DNA of 64,000 nt from Chelatococcus reniformis (GTDB lineage Bacteria > Pseudomonadota > Alphaproteobacteria > Rhizobiales > Beijerinckiaceae). The notes under the pieces were generated by a model, which was not told the origin of the DNA, searched no databases, and saw only the letters and a program-made list of their open reading frames with translations. Below are positions 55,301-62,039 of the stretch, piece by piece. A program made the position numbers and the translations under genes. The stretch is from NCBI RefSeq assembly GCF_014640075.1, contig NZ_BMGG01000003.1, positions 495,036 through 559,035 of the forward strand. The letters are read 5' to 3'. Position 1 is the first letter of the stretch. Each line of letters begins with the position of its first letter.

Positions 55301-55363
55301 AGAGCATTTCGACGATTCGAAGAAACGCGGAAATGCTCTAGACCTGAAGACAAGATTACTCAT
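52349..55363 (-). CDS. autotransporter (type Va) with an in-frame repeat insertion at its N-terminus
   Basis: The 1004-residue frame starts at ATG 55363, preceded by GGGGGTGA. Residues 9-42 are encoded by an inserted 105-bp repeat. The hydrophobic core of the signal peptide follows (VVQLFIAGLGVGIV, then MPAQAQ). The passenger has about 300 residues of recurring G-x-x-G-D-K-I-V-G-x-Y-like units suggesting a beta-propeller (for example YGVWGDKIAGGYA and AYGDKVVGVYT). A beta-helix-like part follows (IVNSGTVRVSGNGGVGIRG). The C-terminal roughly 280 residues form the translocator barrel (GLWGQGFGAWGRSGSDG to LEVRF). It would be displayed on the cell surface. It is interposed between glyQ and glyS. 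Confidence 0.88.
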   Translation of the reverse strand: MSNLVFRSRAFPRFFESSKCSICLIRHVFFTRTEVHFARKRSRTPSFYVVQLFIAGLGVGIVMPAQAQVTYRTLDYGTTGTFLTGIRGDNIVGNYVVPSTTDTGGLLFDLRTNTWTALPVATPNGANFPGASSSSPYGPSVGSQTGILRAVGSYKTPGSAFDHSYLYDGAAAPGQQIRLLDFPSAPGAPTLNTITHSTFGNQVVGNYDTQIKTGNALVYNIATGTYTTNNMPGAVSTTAYGVWGDKIAGGYAMAGPGGGVGFEHGYIYDQTTATWATYDHPGAIVTHLEGITGAGRSGEYNMVADWVTPDGVVHAGVLHVDALGIPTWYEINIPGAAVVSSNSAYGDKVVGVYTMPGSTGSNGYVATIPGIYNPIRNTGALMSSATNAAALSGRKGDDIVNSGTVRVSGNGGVGIRGETYGVLTNAGTVVATGVVGAAVEMHGLYGTLLNYGTLQAAVVADALRTGPDSFGSMIVNTGIIDGRIAATAGPDKRFENSGWIGVTGTGIPVTHLISGTFVQTAAGTLALRVGSSGNDALGVTGVARLAGTQLSVIQPNSGLSNAYTLVAATGGYTGRFDTLSTVGLPSFVTASLGYGPNTVTLNLVSGIAQVGGLARNQAAVGGGIDAMFNNGGGLTDGLGALYGLPASQLPLALGALSGEIYAALPSTLHTESGLVREAILGRLRGSVASLAPAGDPSAPRMLDPAVFGLWGQGFGAWGRSGSDGNASTVERRTGGFIIGADALASVGPLPSGIRFGAAGGYLTTDVDVDRLLSHGATSSVFGALYAGTEIGRLRLSAGALYLGSQFKTNRAIQTGVFSDYGSARQDASSLQAFGEAGYAMLAGRGMLGSLAYTAAVEPFVNAAAIRIHADGFSESGGSAALAGYARTYDIGTATVGARFVARLGAPAAPGVAEPFVVRASIGWRAAFGDVDPATLLAFRSALLSPGALTPFAVSSVPIDRGAMAADVGLDWQVSNAITLGVSYAAQAGSNATDQALKGKLEVRF
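55237..55341 (+). repeat. 105-bp two-hairpin repeat (family A, RIME-like), copy 8, inside a coding frame
   Basis: It begins TAGAGCGTTTTCGAGCG and ends AAATGCTCTAG. Read on the minus strand it is open for its whole length and contributes 34 codons to the autotransporter. Removing the 102-bp unit leaves TCTAGG and restores the frame, joining MSNLVFRS to RTPSFYVVQLF. Confidence 0.93.
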
Positions 55364-55587
55364 CGACGCTCACCCCCGAAAGCGCACGAAATCTGAGCAT
55401 CTGCTCAGACGAGTGACTTATACGATGTTACGGAACGATGACGAGCGCCAATGTCCGCTGGGCGGCCCTGAGGGGGTGGCAATGTTTGGTCACATCTAAG
55501 CCGGGCGGCGCGGGACATCGAAGCAACGCAGGCTTGGCATGCGCCCGCAGCTAAGTCCGCGTTATCGCTGCCGGCACGCTGTCGCTG

Positions 55588-56508
55588 TTAGGCTCCGCCC
55601 GCCTCGGTCCGCAGCCAGGCACTGCCGCAGGCCTTGGCCAGTTCCCGCACGCGCAGGATGTAGCTCTGCCGCTCGGTCACCGAGATGACGCCGCGGGCGT
55701 CGAGCAGGTTGAACGCATGGCTCGCCTTGATGCACTGGTCGTAGGCCGGCAGCACCATCATGTGGCGACCGTCCGCCCCCTCCCCCACCGCAAGCAGGCG
55801 CCGGCATTCCTCCTCGGCGTCCTTGAAGTGGCGGAACAGCAATGCGGTGTCGGCGTACTCGAAATTGTGGCGCGAAAATTCCCGTTCGGCCTGAAGGAAG
55901 ACGTCGCCGTAGGTGACCTTGCCGGCCCCCTCGCCGCCGTTGAAGTTGAGGTCATAGACCCGCTCGACGCCCTGCACATACATGGCCAGACGCTCCAGCC
56001 CGTAGGTCAGTTCACCGGCAACAGGAGCACACTCGATGCCTGCAACCTGCTGGAAATAGGTGAACTGCGACACCTCCATGCCGTCGCACCAGCACTCCCA
56101 GCCGAGCCCCCAGGCGCCGAGCGTCGGGCTCTCCCAGTCGTCCTCGACGAAGCGGATGTCGTGCAGACCCGGATCGACGCCGATGGCAGCCAACGACTCC
56201 AGGTAGAGTTCCTGAAGGTCTGGCGGGTTGGGCTTCAGGATCACCTGGAACTGATAGTAGTGCTGGAGCCGGTTGGGGTTTTCCCCGTAGCGGCCGTCCT
56301 TCGGTCGCCGGGACGGCTGCACGTAGGCGGCCTTCCACGGTCTTGGTCCGAGCGCGCGCAGCGTCGTCGCCGGATGGAAAGTGCCCGCCCCGACTTCCAT
56401 GTCGTAGGGCTGGAGAATGACGCAGCCACGCTCCGCCCAGAAGCGCTGCAGCGTAAGGATCAGGCCCTGGAACGAGCGTTGCGGGGCGAGCGGGTCGTGC
56501 GCGGTCAT
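55588..56508 (-). CDS. glyQ: glycine--tRNA ligase alpha subunit
   Basis: The 306-residue alpha chain carries the class II catalytic core of glycyl-tRNA synthetase. It has [35 protein letters not shown], the ATP-binding [30 protein letters not shown], and [22 protein letters not shown]. All conserved blocks and the length are normal. An S49-family protease gene lies upstream beyond a small divergent gene, an order I associate with Hyphomicrobiales. Confidence 0.97.
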   Translation of the reverse strand: MTAHDPLAPQRSFQGLILTLQRFWAERGCVILQPYDMEVGAGTFHPATTLRALGPRPWKAAYVQPSRRPKDGRYGENPNRLQHYYQFQVILKPNPPDLQELYLESLAAIGVDPGLHDIRFVEDDWESPTLGAWGLGWECWCDGMEVSQFTYFQQVAGIECAPVAGELTYGLERLAMYVQGVERVYDLNFNGGEGAGKVTYGDVFLQAEREFSRHNFEYADTALLFRHFKDAEEECRRLLAVGEGADGRHMMVLPAYDQCIKASHAFNLLDARGVISVTERQSYILRVRELAKACGSAWLRTEAGGA

Positions 56509-56910
56509 CTCATGTCTTCGGCTGGCTAAGCAGAATTTCCGAACCCGCCCAGCGGGCGGGCAACACTCAAAAGGTCTTAGCAGGGATTTGCGGACCGCAA
56601 CCGTGTTCCGGTTCGCAAATCCCTGCTGAGGAGGCGCCGGATTGGGGCTCCGCTGTATCGGCCCGCGTCGCGAGGCCCGGCCGCGCCGGGACCACCCCGT
56701 CGCGGCGGCGCACCCTGATCGGGCGACCGGCCGAAGTCAAGAATCCGTCGGTCGCCTGCATCCGAAGCGGCTCCGCCAGCGTTTATTAACGAAAGACGCC
56801 GCTCCGTTAACCATCGGTGTGCCCCGCCGCACATTCTTGGGTCGCGGGGGCGGTCATGGTTCGTGCATCGGCGAGGTCGGACCTCGCGGCGTTTTGCGAA
56901 GGTAGGAGCC
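56509..56910. other. 402-bp intergenic region upstream of glyQ
   Basis: It lies between the divergent glyQ and the small secreted-protein gene and contains the large inverted repeat at 56576-56630. No gene or T-box-like element was recognised in the remainder. A segment around 56790-56815 (GTTTATTAACGAAAGACGCCGC) is A+T-richer and may be the promoter of the rightward gene. Confidence 0.4.
56576..56630. repeat. 55-bp inverted repeat
   Basis: Left arm CTTAGCAGGGATTTGCGG pairs with right arm TTCGCAAATCCCTGCTGAG around a loop of about 15 bases with few mismatches. No T-run follows on either strand. It lies 68 bp upstream of the glyQ start and does not share sequence with families A or B. It could be an attenuator stem in the glyQ leader or a solitary palindromic element. 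Confidence 0.6.
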
Positions 56911-57189
56911 ATGTCTCGCTTCAATCATCCGCGCGCAGCCGTGGCGCGCCCTTCCATGAGCACCCGCAATACCATGATCGTGGTGACGGTCATTTCGGCC
57001 CTCGCTGCCATCGCTGTCGTGCAGACGATCCCGCATCGTGCAGACAGCCGGCCGGTGCAGCCGGCTCTGGAGCTAACGCCCAGGTCCGTTGCACCGGCGG
57101 TCGTTGCCAGCCCCGATACGGCGTGCAAGGCGGCGGGCGTGCGTATGGTCTATGCTGGCTACGGCGAGGCCTGCTCGTCCGAGAGCTAG
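56911..57189 (+). CDS. small membrane-anchored or secreted hypothetical protein
   Basis: A 92-residue protein starts after AGGTAGGAG. The N-terminal 20 residues are basic, a single hydrophobic segment follows (MIVVTVISALAAIAVVQTI, about 22-40), and the remainder is polar with two cysteines (DTACKAAG and EACSSES) that could form a disulfide. I recognise no family. It ends five bases before the convergent S49 protease gene. Confidence 0.6.
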   Translation: MSRFNHPRAAVARPSMSTRNTMIVVTVISALAAIAVVQTIPHRADSRPVQPALELTPRSVAPAVVASPDTACKAAGVRMVYAGYGEACSSES

Positions 57190-57194
57190 GGGTG

Positions 57195-58097
57195 CTACAG
57201 TCCGTAGCGGGACCAGAGCGACCGTTCGGCGATCGCCGACAACCACGCGCCCGGATCCACGGCCGCAGTTGCGGCCCCGAGCGATGATGCACCGGCTGGG
57301 TTCAACAGCCGCCGCAGCCCCAAGCCCCGGCGCGGCTGCACCAACCTGAAGCGCACCTCATCGCCGAAGCGTTCGCGCATCTTGCCGCGCAGATCGCCGA
57401 TCCCCTCGATCAGGCCGAACCGCTCCGCTTCGCCGGCCGAAAAGAAGGCTCCACCGAACAGCCCCGGCGAATCGGGGCGCAGCCGCGCGCCGCGCCGGCG
57501 CTCGACCAACCCGATGAAATGCGCGTGCACCTCCGCCTGGATCGCCTTGAGGCGTGCCACGTCCTCGGATCGCTCCGGCCGAAAGGGATCGAGCATGGCC
57601 TTCTCGTCGCCCGCCGAATAGACGCGGCGCTCGATGCCGAGCTTCTCCAGCACGCGGTCGAAGCCGAAGCCCGCCGACACGACGCCGATCGAGCCGACGA
57701 TCGAGGACGGATCGGCGTAGATCTCGTCGGCCGCGATCGCCAGCATGTAGCCGCCCGAGGCCGCCACGTCCTCGGTGAAGGCGACGACCGGCACCCCCTT
57801 CTCCGCCGCGAGGCTGCGGATACGCTGAAAGATCGCATGCGACTGGGCGGCCGAGCCCCCGGGCGAATTGATCACCAGGGCGACGGCGCTCAGCCGCTTG
57901 GGGGCGAACGCCGCCTCCAGCACCGGCGCCAGCGCGGCAAGCGTCAATGAGCCACGGAACGGCGACGCCATCCCGATAGGCCCCTGCAGGCGCACCACCG
58001 AGACCAGCGGCTTGCCGCGGCCGAACCAGCGCGACGGCAGCAGGCCGGCGAGGGATTGGGCGAGGGACTTGGACGGTGACGGCGCAGCTTCCGGCAT
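57195..58097 (-). CDS. S49-family serine protease (SppA/SohB-like)
   Basis: From the ATG at 58097 the protein has 300 residues, though the frame stays open to 58217, so the start is uncertain. The SppA-type core shows VSVVRLQGPIG, VALVINSPGGSAAQSHAIFQRIRSLA, and the nucleophile in FTEDVAASGGYMLAIAADEIYADPSSIVGSIGVVSAG. The Lys general base is expected in the Lys-Ala of DEKAMLDPF. It would degrade signal peptides or membrane proteins. It lies upstream of glyQ on the same strand beyond the divergent small gene. Confidence 0.9.
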   Translation of the reverse strand: MPEAAPSPSKSLAQSLAGLLPSRWFGRGKPLVSVVRLQGPIGMASPFRGSLTLAALAPVLEAAFAPKRLSAVALVINSPGGSAAQSHAIFQRIRSLAAEKGVPVVAFTEDVAASGGYMLAIAADEIYADPSSIVGSIGVVSAGFGFDRVLEKLGIERRVYSAGDEKAMLDPFRPERSEDVARLKAIQAEVHAHFIGLVERRRGARLRPDSPGLFGGAFFSAGEAERFGLIEGIGDLRGKMRERFGDEVRFRLVQPRRGLGLRRLLNPAGASSLGAATAAVDPGAWLSAIAERSLWSRYGL

Positions 58098-58291
58098 TGC
58101 GAGCACATAGGGACGCAGGATTGAATGGACAAGCCGCCCCGCGCGCCGACAGTCAAAGGCGGCGGCCCGCGGGTGGATCGTCTGGAGAGGCCTAGCTCGG
58201 GCCTCCCGGGCATTCATGCTATGCTGCGCCTCGACGATGGTTTCAGCGCAAGCCCGACGGGCCGTTCGCCCTTCCGCCCAGGAGGAAACCG

Positions 58292-58693
58292 ATGATTGTC
58301 ACTCGAGTTCGCGAGGCCTTTGCGACGCCGCGGCTCCGCCGTCTGTTCGCCGCCGCGGCCGTTGCACTCTCGCCGTTTGCCATTGCAGCGGTCGGCACGT
58401 CGCCGGCCGTGGCCCTGCCGGCCGCGACCGGCGCCGGTGCTCCCAACGTCGCAGCATCCGCTGCCAAGCAGGTCACTCCGGTGTATTGGGTGGTGCGGCG
58501 GCGCTACTACCGCCCGGCCTATTTCTACCGGAGGCCGGTGTACTATCGGCGCGCCTATTATCGACCGGTCTACTACCGCAGGCCGGTGTATTACCGCAGG
58601 CCGGCCTACTATCGCCCCTATTATTATCGTCGGCCGGTCTACCATCGGCGTGTTTATTGGCGGCGTCCCGTCTATTACCGCCGTTATTGGTAA
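58292..58693 (+). CDS. Tyr/Arg-rich repetitive secreted protein
   Basis: A 133-residue protein starts after AGGAGGAAA. It has a signal peptide-like N-terminus (LRRLFAAAAVALSPFAIAAVG). A tail from about residue 64 to the end is built from YYRRP and VYYRR units with variants (YYRPAYFYRR, VYHRRVYWRRP). Nearly every residue there is Tyr, Arg, Pro, Val or Trp. Such basic aromatic tails occur in small exported proteins of Hyphomicrobiales without known function. Surface, nucleic-acid or polysaccharide binding is possible. It converges on the methyltransferase gene with 14 bases between. Confidence 0.78.
   Translation: MIVTRVREAFATPRLRRLFAAAAVALSPFAIAAVGTSPAVALPAATGAGAPNVAASAAKQVTPVYWVVRRRYYRPAYFYRRPVYYRRAYYRPVYYRRPVYYRRPAYYRPYYYRRPVYHRRVYWRRPVYYRRYW
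58494..58690 (+). repeat. imperfect short tandem repeats coding for YYRRP units
   Basis: The segment is made of degenerate 12- to 18-bp units such as TACTATCGGCGC and TACTACCGCAGGCCGGTG. It is the coding DNA of the Tyr/Arg-rich tail and is likely to vary in unit number between strains. Confidence 0.65.
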
Positions 58694-58707
58694 CGCGCCC
58701 GGCTCGA

Positions 58708-59541
58708 CTATCCGTTAGCCCAGTCCGCCGGCAGGAGGCCGCCATGAAGAGCGGCGGCCTCGGCCGTAAAGCGCCCGTCCGCTTCGTGGAGCACCAGCGC
58801 CGGCTCGATCGTCATGGCGGCACGGCTGCCCTTGCGGGCGCTGACCAGGACGCGGATGGCCGGCTCGTCGCGCCGCGGGTGGATCGGCCTGATCGCCAGG
58901 CCGCCGAAGCGGCCGGCCGCCGCGGCCAGGATCTCGCCAAGCGCATCGGCGCGGTGGATCATCACCAGGCGGGCTCCCGGGGCGGACAGGTCGCTCGCCG
59001 TCCTCAACCATTGCATCAGCGGCGAAGCGCCGTCCGTCTCACCAAACACATGCGCACGGCCGCGGCCCTGCGCCGGCGAGCGGCGCACCTGCCCCGCCTC
59101 GAACCAGGGCGGATTGGTGACGATCAGGTCGGCGCCGCCGCGCTCGAGCCCGGCCGCACGGCGATCGGCGCCCGAGCCGAGCACGTCCGCCTCGACCACG
59201 TGGACACGATCCGCCAGACCGTTGGCTGCCGCGTTGCTGCGGCACAACGCCGCCAGCTCCGGGCTGCGCTCGACCAGGGTTACCTCGGCGCGCGGACACA
59301 GGTGGGCGACGGCGAGGCCGACGAGGCCGGTCCCCGCACCCAGGTCGACCAGCCGCCCCGGCGCGAGGGCCGCGGCCTGCATGGCGGCGAGCACGCCGTC
59401 GGTGCCGCCGCGATGGTGGCCTTTGCGGAACTGCGACAGATGCAGGCGGCCGGCGAGGAAGGCGTCTTGAGATAGGCAGGCGTCCTGGCCGCCGAGGTCA
59501 CCGCCGGCCGCCCCGGCACTCGTGGCCGCCCCGGCACTCAT
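58708..59541 (-). CDS. small-domain (TrmN6-like) methyltransferase
   Basis: The 277-residue protein starts at ATG 59541, overlapping the DUF2007 stop by four bases. The SAM site is RLVDLGAGTGLVGLAVAHLCP, followed by VTLVERSPELAALC. The catalytic NPPW motif of N6-adenine methyltransferases lies in ADLIVTNPPWFEAGQ. The substrate-entry segment DAFLAGRLHLSQFRKGHHRGGTDGVL resembles TrmN6, which methylates A37 of tRNA-Val. The exact substrate is not certain. The gene order with DUF2007 and ispB suggests a conserved block. Confidence 0.85.
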   Translation of the reverse strand: MSAGAATSAGAAGGDLGGQDACLSQDAFLAGRLHLSQFRKGHHRGGTDGVLAAMQAAALAPGRLVDLGAGTGLVGLAVAHLCPRAEVTLVERSPELAALCRSNAAANGLADRVHVVEADVLGSGADRRAAGLERGGADLIVTNPPWFEAGQVRRSPAQGRGRAHVFGETDGASPLMQWLRTASDLSAPGARLVMIHRADALGEILAAAAGRFGGLAIRPIHPRRDEPAIRVLVSARKGSRAAMTIEPALVLHEADGRFTAEAAALHGGLLPADWANG

Positions 59542-59774
59542 GGCCGCGCGGCCCGCAGCTCCGCCGACAGGCCGGCATCGACGAGGATCCGCCGCGCTTC
59601 CGCCTCGTCCTCCTGCGCCACCATCAATCGCCGCGGGAACGCGCCGATCGATCCTTCCACCGCACTCACGTGGGCGTCGGCGACGAAATGAATGATGTCG
59701 GCGCCCTTGAGCAGGCTCTCCACGAACCCCACGAGGATCAGGTCGTTGGTGCGCAGCAGTTCGATCATTTGCAA
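59538..59774 (-). CDS. DUF2007 domain protein
   Basis: The 78-residue protein has the DUF2007 pattern: MIELLRTNDLILVGFVESLLKGADI, then a conserved middle with DAHVSAVEGSIGAFPRRLMV and the C-terminal EDEAEARRILVDAGL. The family, a putative signal-transducing fold related to PII, has no settled role. Its stop overlaps the methyltransferase start (ATGA), indicating coupled translation. It is divergent from ispB. Confidence 0.85.
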   Translation of the reverse strand: MQMIELLRTNDLILVGFVESLLKGADIIHFVADAHVSAVEGSIGAFPRRLMVAQEDEAEARRILVDAGLSAELRAARP

Positions 59775-59863
59775 TTCGCCGAAACATGAGCGAGTGCAGT
59801 ATGAAGCCCGTTGCGGGCTCCGGCGGGAGTGGGCACCGTGGGGCGCCCCCGGCCGGGGCGCAA

Positions 59864-59913
59864 GAGCATTTCGCCTTGATCAGACAAGCAAATCTGGTCG
59901 GGGCGAATTGCTC
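59864..59913. repeat. imperfect hairpin between DUF2007 and ispB
   Basis: GAGCATTTCGCC and the following TTGATCAGA pair with TCTGGTCGGGGCGAATTGCTC around CAAGCAAA with four mismatches. It carries the GAGCATTTC module seen in family A and B repeats. It lies immediately before a second, perfect hairpin. Confidence 0.65.
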
Positions 59914-59926
59914 CACATTCGAATCT

Positions 59927-59977
59927 GGAGCGCATCCCGGCGATCGGGCCGAGCCACGGATCGCCGGGATGCGCTCC
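59927..59977. repeat. perfect 19-bp-stem hairpin upstream of ispB
   Basis: GGAGCGCATCCCGGCGATC (59927-59945) pairs perfectly with 59959-59977 around a 13-base loop. It ends 21 bp before the ispB start codon and just ahead of its AGGAGA ribosome-binding site, so in the mRNA it would be a strong 5'-leader structure. It is part of a two-hairpin unit with 59864-59913. Confidence 0.75.
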
Positions 59978-59998
59978 AGGGGCGCAGAGGAGAGCAGT

Positions 59999-61012
59999 TT
60001 GGGTTTCGTCGCAGTGGGACAGCGCCAGGACGCTCCGGCGAGCATCGAACGGCTCGTCAGCCTGGTTAGCGTCGACATGGAGCGCGTGAACCGGATGATT
60101 CTATCGCGGACCGGCTCCGACGTGGCGATGATTCCCGAGGTGGCAAACCATCTCATCTCGTCCGGCGGCAAGCGCCTGCGGCCTATGCTGACCCTCGCCC
60201 ACGCCGCGCTCTGCGGCTACCATGGCGATGGCCACATCAAGCTCGCCGCCAGCGTCGAGTTCATGCACAACGCCACGCTCCTGCACGACGACGTGGTCGA
60301 CGAGAGCGACATGCGCCGCGGCAAGCTCGCGGCCCGCATGCTGTGGGGCAACGAGGCGAGCGTCCTGGTCGGTGATTTCCTGCTCGGCCAAGCCTTCCGC
60401 ATGATGGTGGAAGTGGGCTCGCTCGGCGCTCTGGACGTGCTCTCCACGGCCGCCGCGGTGATCGCCGAGGGCGAGGTGATGCAGCTCTCCGCCGCCAAGA
60501 ACACGGCCACCACCGAAGCCGACTACCTGGCCGTCATCGGCGCCAAGACCGCGACGCTGTTCGCCGCCGCGTGCGAGGTCGGGCCCATCCTTGCCGGCAG
60601 CAGCCCGATCGAGCGCGCGGCCTGCCGCGCCTACGGCATGAACCTGGGCATCGCCTTCCAGCTGGTGGACGATGCGCTGGACTACGGCGGCACCTCGGCC
60701 AAGCTCGGCAAGAATGTCGGCGACGATTTCCGCGAGGGCAAGCTGACGTTGCCCGTCGTACTGTCGCTGCAGCGCGCCGACGACGAGCAGAGCGCCTTCT
60801 GGCGCCGCGCGCTGGAGGCCGGCGAGACCGGCACCGAACAGCTGGAGCACGCCATCGGCCTCATGCACGCCAACGGCGCCCTGGCGGATACCAGCGAGCG
60901 AGCACGCCACTACGGCGGCCTGGCCATCGATTCGCTGGACGTGTTCCCCGACGGGCCGATGAAGCGGGCGCTCACCGAGACGGTCGAGTTCTGCATCGCG
61001 CGGGCGTACTAG
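59999..61012 (+). CDS. ispB: polyprenyl diphosphate synthase (octaprenyl/decaprenyl type)
   Basis: I chose the TTG at 59999, six bases after AGGAGA, because the family N-terminus (MGFVAVGQ, then ASIERLVSLVSVDMERVN) begins here; the product is 337 residues. Catalytic motifs are GGKRLRPML, the first Asp-rich motif LHDDVVDESDMRRG (Asp97-Asp101) and the second FQLVDDALDYGG (Asp224-Asp225). It elongates farnesyl diphosphate with isopentenyl units to make the ubiquinone side chain. The TAG stop is the first triplet of a 105-bp repeat. Confidence 0.93.
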   Translation: MGFVAVGQRQDAPASIERLVSLVSVDMERVNRMILSRTGSDVAMIPEVANHLISSGGKRLRPMLTLAHAALCGYHGDGHIKLAASVEFMHNATLLHDDVVDESDMRRGKLAARMLWGNEASVLVGDFLLGQAFRMMVEVGSLGALDVLSTAAAVIAEGEVMQLSAAKNTATTEADYLAVIGAKTATLFAAACEVGPILAGSSPIERAACRAYGMNLGIAFQLVDDALDYGGTSAKLGKNVGDDFREGKLTLPVVLSLQRADDEQSAFWRRALEAGETGTEQLEHAIGLMHANGALADTSERARHYGGLAIDSLDVFPDGPMKRALTETVEFCIARAY

Positions 61013-61114
61013 AACATTTCCGCGTTTCTCCGAATCGCCGAAATGCTCTATCTGTTTGATTTATCGCGTTTTCTTCACGCGAGCCGGCGTCCACTTTGCT
61101 CGAAGGCGCTCTAG
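61010..61114 (-). repeat. 105-bp two-hairpin repeat (family A, RIME-like), copy 9
   Basis: It begins TAGAACATTTCCGCG and ends GAAGGCGCTCTAG. The leading TAG is the ispB stop codon. Its other end lies seven bases from the convergent ispE stop codon, so the repeat fills the entire ispB-ispE intergenic space. Confidence 0.92.
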
Positions 61115-61120
61115 TCGCCG

Positions 61121-61981
61121 TCAGCGCAGGACCGTCGGCTTCACCCACCACGCCGGCTGCGCGACCCTGATCGCCCTCGCTGCGGCGGCGGCGGCGCGGC
61201 AATCGTCGAACAGGCCGAAGACGGTCGCGCCCGAGCCGGACATGCGCGCAAGCCGGCAGCCCGCCGCCTCGCGCAGCGCCGCCAGCGCCTGGCCCACCTG
61301 CGGACAAAGCCCGAGGGCGGGGGGCTCCAGGTCGTTGCGCGCGGCGAGAAGCCACCTCAGCAGCGCCGGCCCACCGGCCGGCGGCTCGACTGCGGCTGCC
61401 AATTGCGCGCCTGCGAGGGGCGGTGCCGCAAGCGCACGGAAGACGTCGCTGGTGGCAAGCGCCACGCCCGGGTTGACGAGGACCGCAAACAGGAGCGGCA
61501 GGGCGACGGCCGGGCCGAGTTCGTCGCCGATGCCGCGCATCATCCGGGCCTTGCCGGTGAGGCACACCGGCACGTCGGCCCCGGTGGCCCGCGCGGCCCC
61601 GCGGATGTCGGCATGATCGAGCGGCAGGGCATTGGCGTTGGCGAGCAACCGCAGCGCCGCCGCGGCATCGGCCGAGCCGCCGCCCAGCCCGGCGGCCACC
61701 GGCAGGTGCTTGCTGAGCGCGAAGGCCCCGAGGGCCAGGCCGGGCTGCCTCCGCTGCAACGCCCGGGCAGCCTTGTACACCAGGTTGGCGTCCGCGGGGC
61801 CGGCCGCGGCGGCACCAGGGCCGTCGACATGGAGCGTCAGGGCCGATGCCGGCGTCAACGTCAGGCGGTCGCCGACGCCGGCGAAGGCGACCAGGCTTTC
61901 CAGCTCATGGTAGCCGTCGGCCCGGCGGCCATGCACATGGAGCGTCAGGTTGACCTTGGCGGAAGCGCGGGCACTGAGCAC
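61121..61981 (-). CDS. ispE: 4-diphosphocytidyl-2-C-methyl-D-erythritol kinase
   Basis: This 286-residue GHMP kinase phosphorylates CDP-ME at the 2-hydroxyl in the MEP isoprenoid pathway. Landmarks are [26 protein letters not shown] at the N-terminus, the ATP loop [21 protein letters not shown] near 90, the DVPVCLTG substrate segment, and [18 protein letters not shown] near the C-terminus. Length is normal. It follows a TPR gene on the same strand and converges on ispB, so two isoprenoid genes meet tail to tail across a repeat. Confidence 0.95.
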   Translation of the reverse strand: MLSARASAKVNLTLHVHGRRADGYHELESLVAFAGVGDRLTLTPASALTLHVDGPGAAAAGPADANLVYKAARALQRRQPGLALGAFALSKHLPVAAGLGGGSADAAAALRLLANANALPLDHADIRGAARATGADVPVCLTGKARMMRGIGDELGPAVALPLLFAVLVNPGVALATSDVFRALAAPPLAGAQLAAAVEPPAGGPALLRWLLAARNDLEPPALGLCPQVGQALAALREAAGCRLARMSGSGATVFGLFDDCRAAAAAARAIRVAQPAWWVKPTVLR

Positions 61982-62039
61982 GACGGCACGATCTCCCGGT
62001 GCCGGTCAGCGGCCGGTGCGGGCCGGACCGCGACCTGGT

